This document shows, piece after piece, positions 12,949 through 24,487 of a stretch of DNA of 64,000 bases (positions are counted from its first letter, which is position 1; the number at the start of each line of letters is the position of its first letter). The position numbers and the translations under genes were made by a program. The stretch is from Neurospora tetrasperma FGSC 2508 (taxonomy: Eukaryota > Ascomycota > Sordariomycetes > Sordariales > Sordariaceae). Under the pieces are notes generated by a model. The model did no database searches, was not told the DNA's origin, and was given only the letters and a program-made list of their open reading frames with translations. The DNA lies in the NCBI RefSeq assembly GCF_000213175.1, contig NW_009799100.1:2611952-2675951 (forward strand), given 5' to 3'.

Positions 12949-15900
12949 ATGACGCCTGACCGAGATAGGAGTCCTTCACCCGACATAGCTTTCTTCTTGG
13001 ACGATTCTGATCATAATCCAAGCTTCCCGCTTCGTGAACTGCTACATCAAGCTGAACTGCCGGCCGGCACCAATTCGTCAACCACCACTCGAGGGCAGCC
13101 GACGCCAACCTCATCGCACTCTTCACAAGACTTTGAGGTCTCACTCATTGGCTCGATACAAGATCAGGATCGCGTTGATACGTTGCCTGGGCGGGACGAG
13201 CCCGTCCAGACCTTACCTGGGAATGCCCATGGACTACTCCAGCAACTTCACTTACACGAGGAGACGGGTGGCGACAACGCAGATAGCGACAACGATAGCA
13301 TACCAAGCGAGCCCGTATCTGAAGAACTCATGACCAAAAGAAAACCTTCCCTTCTCTCCGTAGCGCCGGGGCGAGACAGTCCCTCCTACGGAGCCATAAC
13401 CTCCGCGCCGGCCCGGGCGACCAATGCTCCCCAATCCGAAGGGGGCGAACCATCCGCTCGCGCCGAGTCCCGCTCCGAAAGCAGTGCTCGTTTTCGAACA
13501 GGTCATGATTCAACCGGCAGGAGCTCGACGGGGGACAGCTGCGATGGATCTATGGGAAGATCGTCCGAGCGACCTTCCTTGTCGCTGCAGAAATCTGGCG
13601 AATGGGGTGGCTCAATGACAATGCGAGGAATCGAGGGTCGTTTTGAAGCCGAGGTACCGCTTGAAGGAGAGTCTTTGCTGGACCATATCGATGAGTTAAA
13701 CGAGTTCGATGAAACTGAGGAGGACCCGGCCGACAACTCTCCCTACGCACAAGTACGGGCTTCAGTTGCGCCCACTGACAATACGACACTTTCCATCAAC
13801 ACTCCACGAATGTGGACCTTGGCCGTGCTATTTTCTATTATCGGATCTTCCACCAACTTGTTCTTCTCGTTGAGATACCCCAGTGTTGCCATCACGCCTG
13901 TCATCGCACTCCTATCAACCCATCCCCTTGGTCTCATGTGGGACTTCTTCCTCAAACGAGCTGACGACCCCCCAGAAGAGTATGTTGATGGATGTCGGAC
14001 AGACGGTGCCAATATTCCGGTTGACCACCCGACCGATGAGCAACCACGTGTTTTTGTTCCTTGGGATAAAAGAAGCAAGCTCGACCAGCTGCGACTATGG
14101 CTCGCTCAGGGTCGCTGGAACGAGAAGGAACATAGTTGCGTCTATGTCAGCAGCAATGTCTCCTTCGGCTTTGCCTTTGCGACGGATGTTATCGTCGAGC
14201 AAACCCAGTTTTACAAGCAGGATGCCCCGATACTCTACCAGATTCTCCTCACCCTCTCTACTCAAATTATGGGCTACACCTTCGCCGGGCTCACACGGGG
14301 ATTCCTTGTCCGGCCAAGCGGCATGATATGGCCTGGTACGCTCATGTCGGCCGCCATGTTTACTACCATTCACAAGCAGGAGAACCACGTGGCGAATGGG
14401 TGGAAGATGACTAGATGGAAGTTCTTCATGGTCGTGTTCCTCGCTGGCTTCCTCTTCTACTTTGTACCCGGCCTTTTGTTCCCCGCATTGAGCTATTTCA
14501 ACGTCATCACCTGGTTTGCTCCCAAGAATGTTGTTGTTGCCAATCTCTTTGGCGTAGTGTCTGGCTTGGGATTATTTCCCATGACATTTGACTGGGCTCA
14601 GATCGCCTATATCGGATCGCCTCTTCTAACACCATTTTGGGCAGCCATGAACGTGGTTGGCGGTCTTGTCGTGGTCATGTGGATTATTGCCCCTATCGCA
14701 TACTACAGCAACTGGCTCTACTCCTCATATATGCCGATATTATCAGCAGCCGTTTTCGACAACACAGGCCAGGTATATGATGTCAGCAAGATCCTTACAG
14801 AGGATTTCGTTTTCGATCGAGAAGCCTATTCGAAGTATAGCAGAGTCTTCCTCCCCATCACCTATGTCCTCGGCTATGCCGTTCAATTTGCCGGCCTGGC
14901 CTCTCTACTTACACATACCATATGTTGGCACGGCAGAGACATCTGGGCTCAGTGGAAGCAAACCCTGGGCGAGATGCATGGTGCCGAGCTCAAGGGCTCG
15001 TATGAGCCGGTTGCAGTGTCGACCGAGGGGCTCAGTCGGACTTGGAGTCGGTTGAGCTCAAGATCAAGCTTTACTAGATCTAACTCGAGCACGGAGAACA
15101 TTATGAATAGGGAAGACGTACATAACCGGTTGATGAGGAGGTACAAGGATGCCCCCATGTCGTGGTATCTCATCACTTGCATATTGATGCTGGCTATCGG
15201 TATCTTTGTCGTTGAATAGTAGGTCGGGATGTCCGCGCACATGTTACATATCGATCTAACCCTGTCTCTAGCTACCCAGTTCACCTGCCTTGGTATGGCT
15301 TGCTCCTCGCTCTCGGAATCTGCAGCATCCTCTTCATCCCTATCGGCATCATCATGGCAGTCACCAACCAGCACAGCAGCATTTACCTGATCTGCCAGCT
15401 CGTTGCTGGCGCCGTCTTTCCCGGCCGACCCGTCGCAAACATGGTCTTTGTGACCTACGGATACATCTCCTCAGCGCAGGGCATCAAGTTCGCTGCCGAT
15501 CTCAAACTAGGCCACTACATGAAGATACCACCCCGGATCCTCTTCTCAGTTCAGATGGTAGCGACCATCGTCTCCTCCCTCACGCAGATCGGCGTCCTCA
15601 ACTGGATGTTCAAGAACGTCCCCGGCCTTTGCACTCCAGAGGCCCTCAACGGGTTCACGTGCCCGATTGCCCGTGTGCACTTCAATGGGTCAATTCTATG
15701 GGGCGTCGTTGGCCCTAGCGAGTTCTTCGGCCCCGGGGCAACCTACCGACCGCTCGTATGGGCGTTCGCAGTCGGAGCCGTCCTACCCATTCCGCTGTGG
15801 CTGTACGCACGCAAGAGGAAGGATAGTATTGTGCGGAAACTCAACCTTCCCGTTCTCTTTGGGTCGTTGGGCTGGATCCCGCCAGCAACAGGCTTGAACT

Positions 15901-16175
15901 TTTCCGTGTGGGCTCTCGTTTGCTACGTGTTCAACTACGTGATAAAGAACCGGGCGCGAGCGTGGTGGGCCAAGTACACGATGACGCTCAGCGCCGCGCT
16001 GGATTCAGGCCTGGCGTTTGGTATTGTGGTGGTGTTTTTCGGGTTCATCTATCCCGGGGTGGTCAGAGGGTTTAGTTGGTGGGGGACGGAAGTGTATAAA
16101 CAAGGATGTGATTGGCAGGCTTGTGCGTATCAGGCGGTGCCGGAGGGGGGAAGGTTTGGGCCTGATGTTTGGTAG
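12949..16175 (+). CDS. Opt2-like oligopeptide transporter (OPT family)
   Basis: Membrane transporter of the oligopeptide transporter superfamily (Opt2/Isp4 branch), expected to be a proton-coupled carrier of small peptides or glutathione-like compounds in the plasma or an internal membrane. Exons are 12949-15218 and 15272-16175 (53-bp intron), giving 1057 residues. The Opt2-type signature GRWNEKEH followed by SNVSFGFAFATDVIVEQ is present, with more than a dozen hydrophobic segments from about residue 287 to the end, and blocks such as RPSGMIWPGTLMSAAMF and YGYISSAQGIKFAADLKLGH. The first ~270 residues are polar, rich in Ser, Asp and Arg and probably disordered; usual OPT proteins are 700-850 residues, so this extension is long. 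The start is the first ATG of the frame, in a weak context. The substrate is not deducible from sequence. Confidence 0.9.
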
Positions 16176-17506
16176 AGGAGGGTAATTCGGGCGGGCTGTT
16201 CAGGATGTGCGCCTTGAATACAATGATGACGTTATGATTTGAGTATATTCACCATAAAATGGGTGTAGATAGGAAAGACGACTTAGCAGGCAGTGTTTTG
16301 GGTGTATAGTTGAAACGGATGGACATACAAGGAGACACGAGCTCACGATATTTATGATTTGTGTAGGAGCACTGGGGAAGCTCTTGGGTACATGCATATT
16401 GGGATGTAGCTACAGGATAAGGTGACAAGTGACAGATATGTGAAGCTGTCTAGCTCCGAGTCCTCACTGCTTGACCTTTTACCTCATCGAAACATGCAAC
16501 GGGCCCGACGTCCGGCGAATGCCTGTCTGAAGGCACTGAATCGCTTGGCAAACGGATCTCGAAGGAATCGGGGCCTGCAGTCGGACTGCGGGCCCGCCCC
16601 GCGTGGGAACGTCGCAATGCCCTGCTCCGGCATAAACTACACTAAGAAGCAGCCGACGGAATCAACGGCTTGGCTTCTTGGCGCCGGCTCTTCCCCCGAC
16701 TTCCCTTCCTGTTGGTCTTGGCGGACTCGGCACCGCAACCGCCCGATTGCTTCACAACTCCCGTCCTCATTTTCTGTCTTTCCCTTGCAGGTCAAAGGTC
16801 TCAGCTCTGCCCGACCCCTGATTCATTGCATTGGTCCGTGCGCATCCAGTGAAACACACAAGAGCTCGGCAGTTTGACAGGACCCAACCAAACCCATCCA
16901 ACGAACCAACCATGACATGAAGCACACTGCACGTGTTGGTTGGTTGCAGGGTCGCGGACAGCTTTACATACATATGTAATGAGACCCGACTTCATTTCTT
17001 CAGTTCGTACAGTATCTCTCGCCTATTCTTTGTTACTTGAATGATTTGACTTTGTTGTTGTCTGTACTGGGTCGACCTAGTTAATGTTCAAGGCGTCGAC
17101 TGAAGGCGACTGTGACGTGACACAGCAGGGTCCTCCAACTCGATTCAGTTCACGACGGAAACCATGAGCCTACATAAAGGAACCACCAAGAACAACACGA
17201 CAGTATATCGCACTGATATATCATGAAACGCATCAACAAAGACCCCTAGGCATAACTAGACTTACAACCTGGAGATACAACAACTTCGGCATTGACCAAA
17301 TCCGCCTGTCTGGCCATCAAGGTACCCGCAAGGGTATCCTACATATCCCCATTTACATCGTCACCTTCCGGTAAAACTCACAGTTCAGGAGTACGAGTCC
17401 GCGCAGAGTAGTATCTGCGAACACACGTGAAGGAGTGCCGCGTAAGAGGTGGAATAAGAAGCGAAGAACCAAAGGGAAATTGCTTCGCAGTTACGCCGAA
17501 CGCAAC
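16176..17506. promoter_or_regulatory. 3' flank of OPT gene and upstream region of phytase
   Basis: 1.3 kb without a supported gene. Two CACGTG E-boxes lie at 16930-16935 and 17424-17429, the latter 78 bp before the phytase ATG. A short reading frame at 17223-17249 (eight codons plus stop) would be an upstream ORF if transcribed. CACGTG is the core site of Pho4/NUC-1 phosphate regulators, which fits a phosphatase gene, but the hexamer is also common by chance. Confidence 0.45.
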
Positions 17507-19361
17507 ATGGACCCGGCCACCAAAGGAACAACCAGAGCCTCCTCTGCATCCACATCCCTCTTTGGGATGGGAGGAGGCTCGCAGCATAAATACTCACCAC
17601 TCGGTCACGATGGCGATGATTCAGAGAGTCAGACTCAGTTGCTTCCCAGCGAGTCAACAGCTGAAGACTTGGACGAGGAAAGCCAACTTCAACAACAGAA
17701 TAAAAAGAGGGGCTTGCTGTATCGGTTGGTATGGGGAGATCCTAACAAGATCTTTGTCAAACTCATCATGTTCCTCTTGATGGTTCCCTTGTTTAGCTAC
17801 CTGGCTGCTGCTTCTCTGTGAGCTCCGTTCTGCTACTTACCTACTCTATGTTCACGTCAAAGAGACTAATAAACTCATCAGACGAGTACTATCCCCAAAT
17901 CCAGCATCATGCGACAGCCCAGAGCTTGGCTACCAATGTAACTCAAAGACAACCCACACATGGGGTCAATACTCGCCCTTCTTCTCCGTCCCGTCGGAAA
18001 TCTCCCCCTCCGTTCCCGAGGGTTGCCGCCTCACCTTCGCCCAAGTTCTTTCTCGCCACGGCGCTCGCTTCCCAACTCCCGGCAAAGCCGCCGCCATCTC
18101 CGCCGTTCTCACCAAGATCAAAACCTCCGCCACCTGGTACGCCCCCGACTTCGAGTTCATCAAAGACTACAACTATGTCCTCGGCGTCGACCACCTCACT
18201 GCCTTTGGCGAGCAAGAGATGGTCAACTCGGGCATTAAATTCTACCAACGCTACGCTTCCCTCATTCGGGACTACACTGACCCAGAATCCCTCCCCTTTG
18301 TCCGTGCCTCGGGGCAGGAGCGCGTCATTGCCTCAGCTGAGAACTTCACCACTGGGTTCTACTCTGCCCTCCTCGCCGACAAGAACCCACCCTCTTCCTC
18401 CCTCCCGCTTCCCCGCCAGGAAATGGTCATCATCTCCGAATCGCCCACGGCCAACAACACCATGCACCACGGTCTCTGCCGCGCCTTCGAGGACTCCACC
18501 ACCGGCGATGCGGCCCAGGCGACCTTTATAGCTGCCAACTTCCCGCCCATCACCGCGCGGTTGAATGCGCAAGGTTTCAAAGGCGTCACTCTTTCCGACA
18601 CGGACGTGCTCTCGCTCATGGATCTCTGCCCCTTTGATACCGTCGCTTACCCGCCCTCCTCCTCTCTCACCACCTCGTCCTCTCCCATGGGGGGAAGCAA
18701 GCTCTCCCCCTTTTGCTCCCTTTTTACCGCTCAAGACTTGACGGTATACGACTATCTTCAGTCCCTCGGCAAGTTCTACGGCTACGGCCCGGGAAATTCT
18801 CTGGCTGCCACGCAGGGGGTGGGGTACGTGAACGAGCTTTTGGCTCGCCTCACGGTTTCCCCGGTGGTGGATAACACGACCACCAATTCCACGCTGGATG
18901 GGAACGAGGACACGTTTCCGCTGAGTAAGAACAGGACGGTGTTTGCGGATTTCAGTCATGATAATGATATGATGGGGATCTTGACTGCTTTGAGAATCTT
19001 TGAGGGGGTGGATGTGGACAAGATGATGGATAATACGACCATACCAAGAGAGTACGGGGAGACTGGCGATGATCCGGTAAATTTGAAAGAGAGGGAGGGG
19101 TTGTTCAAGGTTGGTTGGGTGGTGCCGTTTGCGGCGAGGGTGTATTTTGAGAAGATGGTTTGTGATGGGGATGGGAGTGGAGAGATGGTTCAGAGCGAGG
19201 AGGAGCAGGACAAGGAGTTGGTGAGGATCTTGGTTAATGATAGGGTGGTTAAACTGAATGGATGTGAGGCCGATGAGTTGGGGAGGTGTAGGTTGGATAA
19301 ATTTGTAGAGAGTATGGAGTTTGCTAGGAGGGGTGGAGATTGGGATAAGTGTTTTGCTTAG
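17507..19361 (+). CDS. Histidine acid phosphatase / phytase, predicted membrane-anchored
   Basis: Histidine-acid phosphatase of the fungal phytase group, which removes phosphate from phytate or other phosphomonoesters. Exons are 17507-17817 and 17882-19361 with a 64-bp intron, giving 596 residues. The catalytic RHGARFPT motif begins at residue 162 (nucleophile His163), the proton-donor HD pair is at 463-464 (FSHDNDMMG), and the substrate region VRASGQERVIASAENF lies between them. Cysteines near the start of the domain (ASCDSPELGYQC) match secreted phytases. Instead of a plain signal peptide there are about 80 polar residues and then one hydrophobic segment (about 80-104), suggesting a type II membrane protein with its catalytic domain outside or in the lumen. 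The first ATG is used. Family assignment is firm; true phytase specificity is inferred. Confidence 0.92.
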
Positions 19362-19611
19362 GGTAGCTTGGGTAGGTGAGGGATTTGGTGTGGGCAATAA
19401 GCAGATGTTGGCCTTTTCGCTCTTCGTTTTCGTGATTAGCGAGCGATAGAAGGAATGAATTCATGTGAGCAAGTAAAGAACGTCTGCGCTTCTATACTAA
19501 AGTTCCCTCGATAACCAATCCTTGGGAAACTGTGAAAAGGGCAGAACCACTACCCATTTGTCTAACCGTCGCAGAAAACCGTAAAGCAACCATGGACCTC
19601 AAATCATGCTC
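19362..19611. other. Short convergent 3' region
   Basis: 250 bp between the stop codons of the phytase and the minus-strand Lys/Glu-rich gene. It should carry both 3' untranslated ends; no other feature is visible. Confidence 0.5.
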
Positions 19612-20547
19612 CTAATCATCGTCCACACTATCCATCATAAGCATCTGGTAATGGATTCTGGAGGCAAGTGTCATGAACGCGACCGTGAGGCATTCCACTT
19701 TCACCTCAGGCGTCAGAAAGTCATCTCCGTCTTTACCATCATCCCAATCCTTGTTTTCCCCCTGTTTCTCATCCTCCTTCACCCCCTTCCTATCCTTCTT
19801 GACACTTGCTGCCACTGGCTTGGTGATAGGAGAAAGCTCGCGAAGTTGCTGGTCGCGAGTCTAGGTAGGTAAGGTAGTGTTACCTCTACGAATTAGCCTT
19901 GCTTCCCCATTGTGACGTGCAACGAGGTGGATGGATACTCCTCTACTGACCTTACTAGTGTCAACAGCCTTGCTGACTATCGTAGTAACCTGCATGCTCT
20001 GCGTCAACTGTTTTTCCCTTTTCCTTAGATCCTTCTTGTTGTTCACTTTTTTAACCACTCTGGACTTCTCGCTGTCGACTATTATTCCCTTCTGCTTCTC
20101 CTTCTTAGCCTCGGCGGCCGATTGCCAAACCTTTTGGTCGGGGACGGCCTTGTTGTGTACATGTATGTACGTCGTCTCCCAAGCACCTATAATTCTCAGG
20201 TTCTTCTCTTTTTCTTCCTCCTTGTGCTTCTCCCAGGCAGCTAGAATTCCCAGCTTGTTCTCTGTGGCGGCGACAAAATTACTGATTTGATTCTTAGATG
20301 CTTGCTGCTTTTGTCTCTCCATCCTCGCTAGCGGCGGCTCGTGGTACGCACCGGATTGTTCGGACCAGTCGGGCTCCTCGAGGTAGATATAGTCTGTGTC
20401 CAGTGACATGACCCAGTGTGCGGTGTCGAGCTGGCTGAGATCCCGCTGGATGTTCTCTTTCAACTGTTGGAAAGTTAGTGATTGTTGTCGGGATAATTGC
20501 AAAGTATTTGAACAGCTCCAGAGATAAGGTGTACTGACGTACGGCAT
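19612..20547 (-). CDS. Lys/Glu-rich protein of unknown function
   Basis: I do not recognise a family. The best model has three exons, 20547-20539, 20463-19951 and 19860-19612, for 256 residues. The first coding exon is only 9 nt (Met-Pro-Tyr), followed by a 75-bp intron with donor GTCAGT, branch CACTAAC and acceptor CAACAG; the second intron (91 bp, donor GTCAGT) joins SK to TRDQQLRELSPITKP. The first intron has no stop and is a multiple of three, so unspliced RNA would also read through with 25 extra residues. The protein has no signal peptide or membrane segment. It is rich in Lys, Glu and Gln with likely helical or coiled-coil stretches (EKHKEEEKEKNLRIIGAWE, KKVNNKKDLRKREKQL) and an acidic C-terminus. 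Trp and Tyr are frequent in the N-terminal third. It may be a lineage-restricted gene. Confidence 0.55.
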
Positions 20548-22588
20548 GTTGTCGTCCTGGATGGCACTTGAGTAAAAACAATTATCGGCCAATTTGAATT
20601 TGGAAGGGCAAAGAGCAAGATGAAGATAGAGAAGTCGGGAAGGAGGAAAATCAGGGGCACTTGTTGGTTTATATGTACGAGGAAAGATTTTTTTTGTTTC
20701 TTGATTTCTGACGTGCTGCAATGGGGCGGTAAAACTTGGTAGACTAACAGCTATGTGTGATCTGTGCTACACCCTGATGCAATGCATTGTTTAACTTGTT
20801 TGTTTTGGATATCTCACATGATCTTTCTGGAATTCCTCGAGAGGTGCCATGTTCCGAACAAAAGTCTGATCCCCCTGATAAACCGGATAAAGCTGATGAG
20901 ATGAGGTCTTCACGTATTGCTTGTGGATCTGACAAGCTAATTGTATATTGTAGAGCAGGCGCTGCTGTTTAATCGAAAGAGAGCTTCCTTGACTGCCCTA
21001 TTCTTCAACAATTTGAAGCAAGCCGTCCGCCTTTCGTCAGATCCAATGACAAGATATAAGACACTGCCTGACGAGGTGTCCAGTTGCTGGAAGGCATACC
21101 AAGCAACCTTCCCATCAACCTTGTCTTCCCAATGTCCTCCATGAAACAGGTTCAGGGTCTGAGAAAGCGACTTAATCTTAGGGTCCCCATACTCCTCTAC
21201 AGTAGAGTCCCATCGGCTTCGTTACTCTTGGAGCGTTGTGAGGTTGGTATAGTGGCATGGCTTGCTGACCCGAGCGTGTGGCCTATGATACGACTAATGT
21301 GAGATATATCAGCACAAGGTCAGTACAACAAACTACCTGCAGGTACTTTGACGGTATCATCCCATGGTTAGTTTGTGAAGAACTTGGTGTTGAATGATTA
21401 GAGACTCTAAGAGCTGCTTGTTTTTCAGCTACCTGAGGGCAATGGTTGCACTTTCTTCGTAGCATAGCACGGCTCGAATTCGCTCGGTCGTCTCGCACTT
21501 GTGAAGTCCATTTCCTTTTTCCTGTTTTTCTTTTCTTTTTCTTTTTTTTCTCTTTTTTTTCCCACCGGGTATGCCGTACGATGAAGGTGCGAAGCTAAAA
21601 CGGTTCGACGGATGATGCGGAAGGAAGAATCCTCATGGCTCTCCACTCCACGATTCGACTTTGGCCCGCCTGACCGGTTGGTAGTATTTCGCTTGACTGG
21701 ATAAAATTCCTCATGTCTGCTACATCCAAAGGGCTTAAAGATATTGATTAAAAAAAAGTAGAAAGAAAACTCGTCCCAACGGTGTTGTCAGTGGTAGTGT
21801 ACACATGTGAAAATACGACAGGAAAAAAGGGAAGCAACAAGGTTGCAAGTTGGCATGCCAAGCACAGCTTGTACCTGCAGGGTTTAGGGTGGCAGGAACC
21901 CGCTAAAGCCTGTCACTATCGATCATTACTGCCCATTTGGGCTTAGATAACCGGCGGTCTTGGCTGATCTGGATGTTTGCGATCACTGATCCTTGTCGTC
22001 TTGGCCAGCCTAGTAAGTCCCGCTCAACCACCGGCTGTGGGCAGGGAGACAGACCCCGCTGACGCAGTGCGTTTCCTCTTCAATTCGGTGGTCGCGGAGC
22101 TATCAACTTCACCACCCTCCACTCCTCCACCATTTGCTATTCTCCTACCGGTCCGGATTCCGTATCACCCGCAGAGTACATGCACACGATTAAAGTCTCA
22201 TTTTGTCTTCTTCGTGTCACATACAAACATACGAGCAACAACAGTGCCTTAGATTCAGGCACCTGTAGTTCACACCCCGGGACCCAGCCGCCTACGAACT
22301 CCACGAAACGGCTGTCTTCTTCCCGGTCTTGCGCCAGCCTCTCTTTTACGACGGTTTTACCCACACTCACACACCACCTAACCCGTCAAAACGAGCGACC
22401 GCAAAAACTATCTCCAACGTTTTTCAACTACGACAGATGCGAGCGGAGAACCACTTACGACCAACGACTCCATTGACCTCCTCCTGATCTCGATCCGCCC
22501 GTTCCGCCCGCTTCCTTCTCCCATCCAACTACAAACAAACGGAGAAGAAAAGAGGAACTGAGCCATCAAACCCAACTCGACCTTCACC
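20548..22588. other. Intergenic, divergent upstream regions
   Basis: About 2 kb between divergent genes with no supported coding region. It contains a T/C-rich tract around 21515-21560. Near the right end are a possible 16-codon upstream ORF (22437-22487) and a longer one beginning at 22180, both ahead of the membrane-protein gene. No RNA gene or repeat family was recognised. Confidence 0.5.
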
Positions 22589-23471
22589 ATGGGGCCGGCT
22601 AGCGTAATTATCCTCTGCATCTTCCTCGCAGTGGTGGCTGCCGCCATCTTCTATGTCCTGATCTCGCGCGCCCAAGCAACACGTCTCGGGGTATGTTATC
22701 CGTCGGGTTTCAACATCGCCTGTTCTTTCGAATCTGCAACTGCGAATTCCAATCTCTTGTATGGACGAATCATGATTGGCAACATAACTAACATCATGTT
22801 TTTAGCTTCCACCACCACCCCTCACCTCGTACATCCCTTTCTGGCCCGAGCCCTCAAACTCCCTTCCCTATGCCAACAACACCTCTTCTTCTTCCGGCGG
22901 TATTAAGGGCTGGTTCGGAAAGTTCAAGAAGAACAACAATCGCACTGCAGCTGGTGCCTACGAGCCTTCCGGTGCTAACGCTAACGCCGCGCGGAGCCGC
23001 GGCTTCGGACCCCTCGATCCGGATGAGGCATGGGATGCGCGCGTTGGACAAGAGGCAGATGGCTATGGACCCGCATACTATGAGGAGACAGAAATGCAGC
23101 CCTCTCGGCACAACAACCTCGGCGATGATACGAGCTACGGAGGAAGCAGCTACCAGTTGAACCTGGCGATCACCCCCGGCAATAATCAGCCTGGCACTGG
23201 CACTGGCACTAGCAACCCGTTCGCAGATCCCGAGGAAGAGAGAGGTAGAAGGAGAAGCCGTTCTCCTGGCCCGGCTGCGAACAAGGGCTTGAGTGCGTCC
23301 GCTCCCCAAAACCCATTCGACGATGCTGCCGCGGATCACACCAACGTTAGCATGAGAGGCGTCAGCCCCCGTCCGATCGAGGGCACGGGAGCCTCAAAGC
23401 CGAGTGGTCACAACAATGGCGAGCCTGAGACCCCAGTGGAGAGGAGGTCTATCTTCAGAGAGGATGTATGA
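22589..23471 (+). CDS. Single-pass membrane protein, conserved fungal family
   Basis: Exons 22589-22690 and 22806-23471 (115-bp intron) encode 255 residues. Residues 5-27 form one hydrophobic segment (ASVIILCIFLAVVAAAIFYV) followed by basic residues and LPPPPLTSYIPFWP. The cytosolic tail is Gly/Asn/Ser-rich and carries the block GIKGWFGKFKKN, then RTAAGAYEPSG, then RGFGPLDPDEAWDARVGQE, and later NPFADPEEERGRRRSRS. I recall this combination as a conserved ascomycete family often labelled 'acid phosphatase-like'. No phosphatase motif (RHGxRxP or otherwise) is visible here, so I would not carry that name over. The WDxRV block suggests a protein-binding role. The start is the ATG directly before the hydrophobic segment. 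NPFAD and NPFDD resemble endocytic NPF motifs. Confidence 0.8.
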
Positions 23472-24487
23472 AGAGATGACCGAACGAATGATTAACACTG
23501 TGGGCAGCACAACGAAAGGGATAAGAAAAACAATTCTCGGCTTTTTGATCACCACGAAAAGCACGAGGTATGGTCTACTGGGGGGGTTATAGGCGCGGCT
23601 ACATGATTCTCGCATGGACGTGTCTTTACGAGGAAGAGGTGTCCGTGTAACTATTAACGGAAATCACTTATGTTTTTACGTAAAGATGCGGCATGGGCAG
23701 CATTTGGATTTGGGTGGTTCGTCATTTCTGGGAAAGGCGGCTAGTTGGGAGTTGGGGCACGGCTCTTTTTCTATCAGTGTTCGATTACTGCCGCAAGAGT
23801 TACTTGAAAATGAGAAAGGCCATACGAGAAGCAACCCACCAATCGTCAGTATCATTCAATGGAATGGGTTGAGAATGCCCAAGCACGTCAAACATGGAAA
23901 CCTGTGGCCGGTAAGGGAGGATCTTCATGACGACCGACCAAGTTCTCACACAGACCGAACGGCACACCTAATTTCCAGCACGCCCACTCTTCAAGAATCA
24001 AGAGGGAATACATATGATGCATCCTGTATTCGATTGGGACGCTATGATATCCTTTCATTTCGGTCTTCCCTCGTGCGCTATTAGTCTTGCGGCCGTCCAA
24101 TGTCTCACTCGGGACACCGGATGGTGGGATGAAACCGGAAAGAGAACATGTTTAAGACCCCACTTCCGCCGCATCCCGCCCCACCCTCGCCGAGCTGGCC
24201 GAGCCCCTGACGGGACGGACCATCACACCATGACATGGAAGCTTAGCTGCTTCTCCACCTCCCCCGCGCATGCCATCTTGGAGCTTATGTACCCCCGAGT
24301 TCTGGGAGCTTATAACCAACAAGGTTCTCCTTCTTATATACCAATTCCATTGACACTTGGTCAACTATAAAAAAAAGCTGTTCATCTGTATATAAGCTCC
24401 TTTATACGACGCCGTTGTCATTTAATATTGTCCTTCACTGCAACACTATATTTCGAATATCTAATAACAACGGCAACCACCATCACC
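23472..24487. other. Intergenic 1 kb
   Basis: Between two tandem plus-strand genes; holds the 3' end of the membrane-protein gene and the promoter of the inositol monophosphatase gene. The last 120 bp before that ATG contains no upstream ATG. No other gene or repeat is seen. Confidence 0.5.

Noticed and set aside
17435-17506. Upstream extension of the phytase frame
   Set aside because: It begins with GTG, not ATG; the first ATG at 17507 is in frame and sufficient.
18333-19397. 354-codon open frame opposite the phytase gene
   Set aside because: Antisense shadow of a conserved coding exon; composition is a simple reflection of phytase codons.
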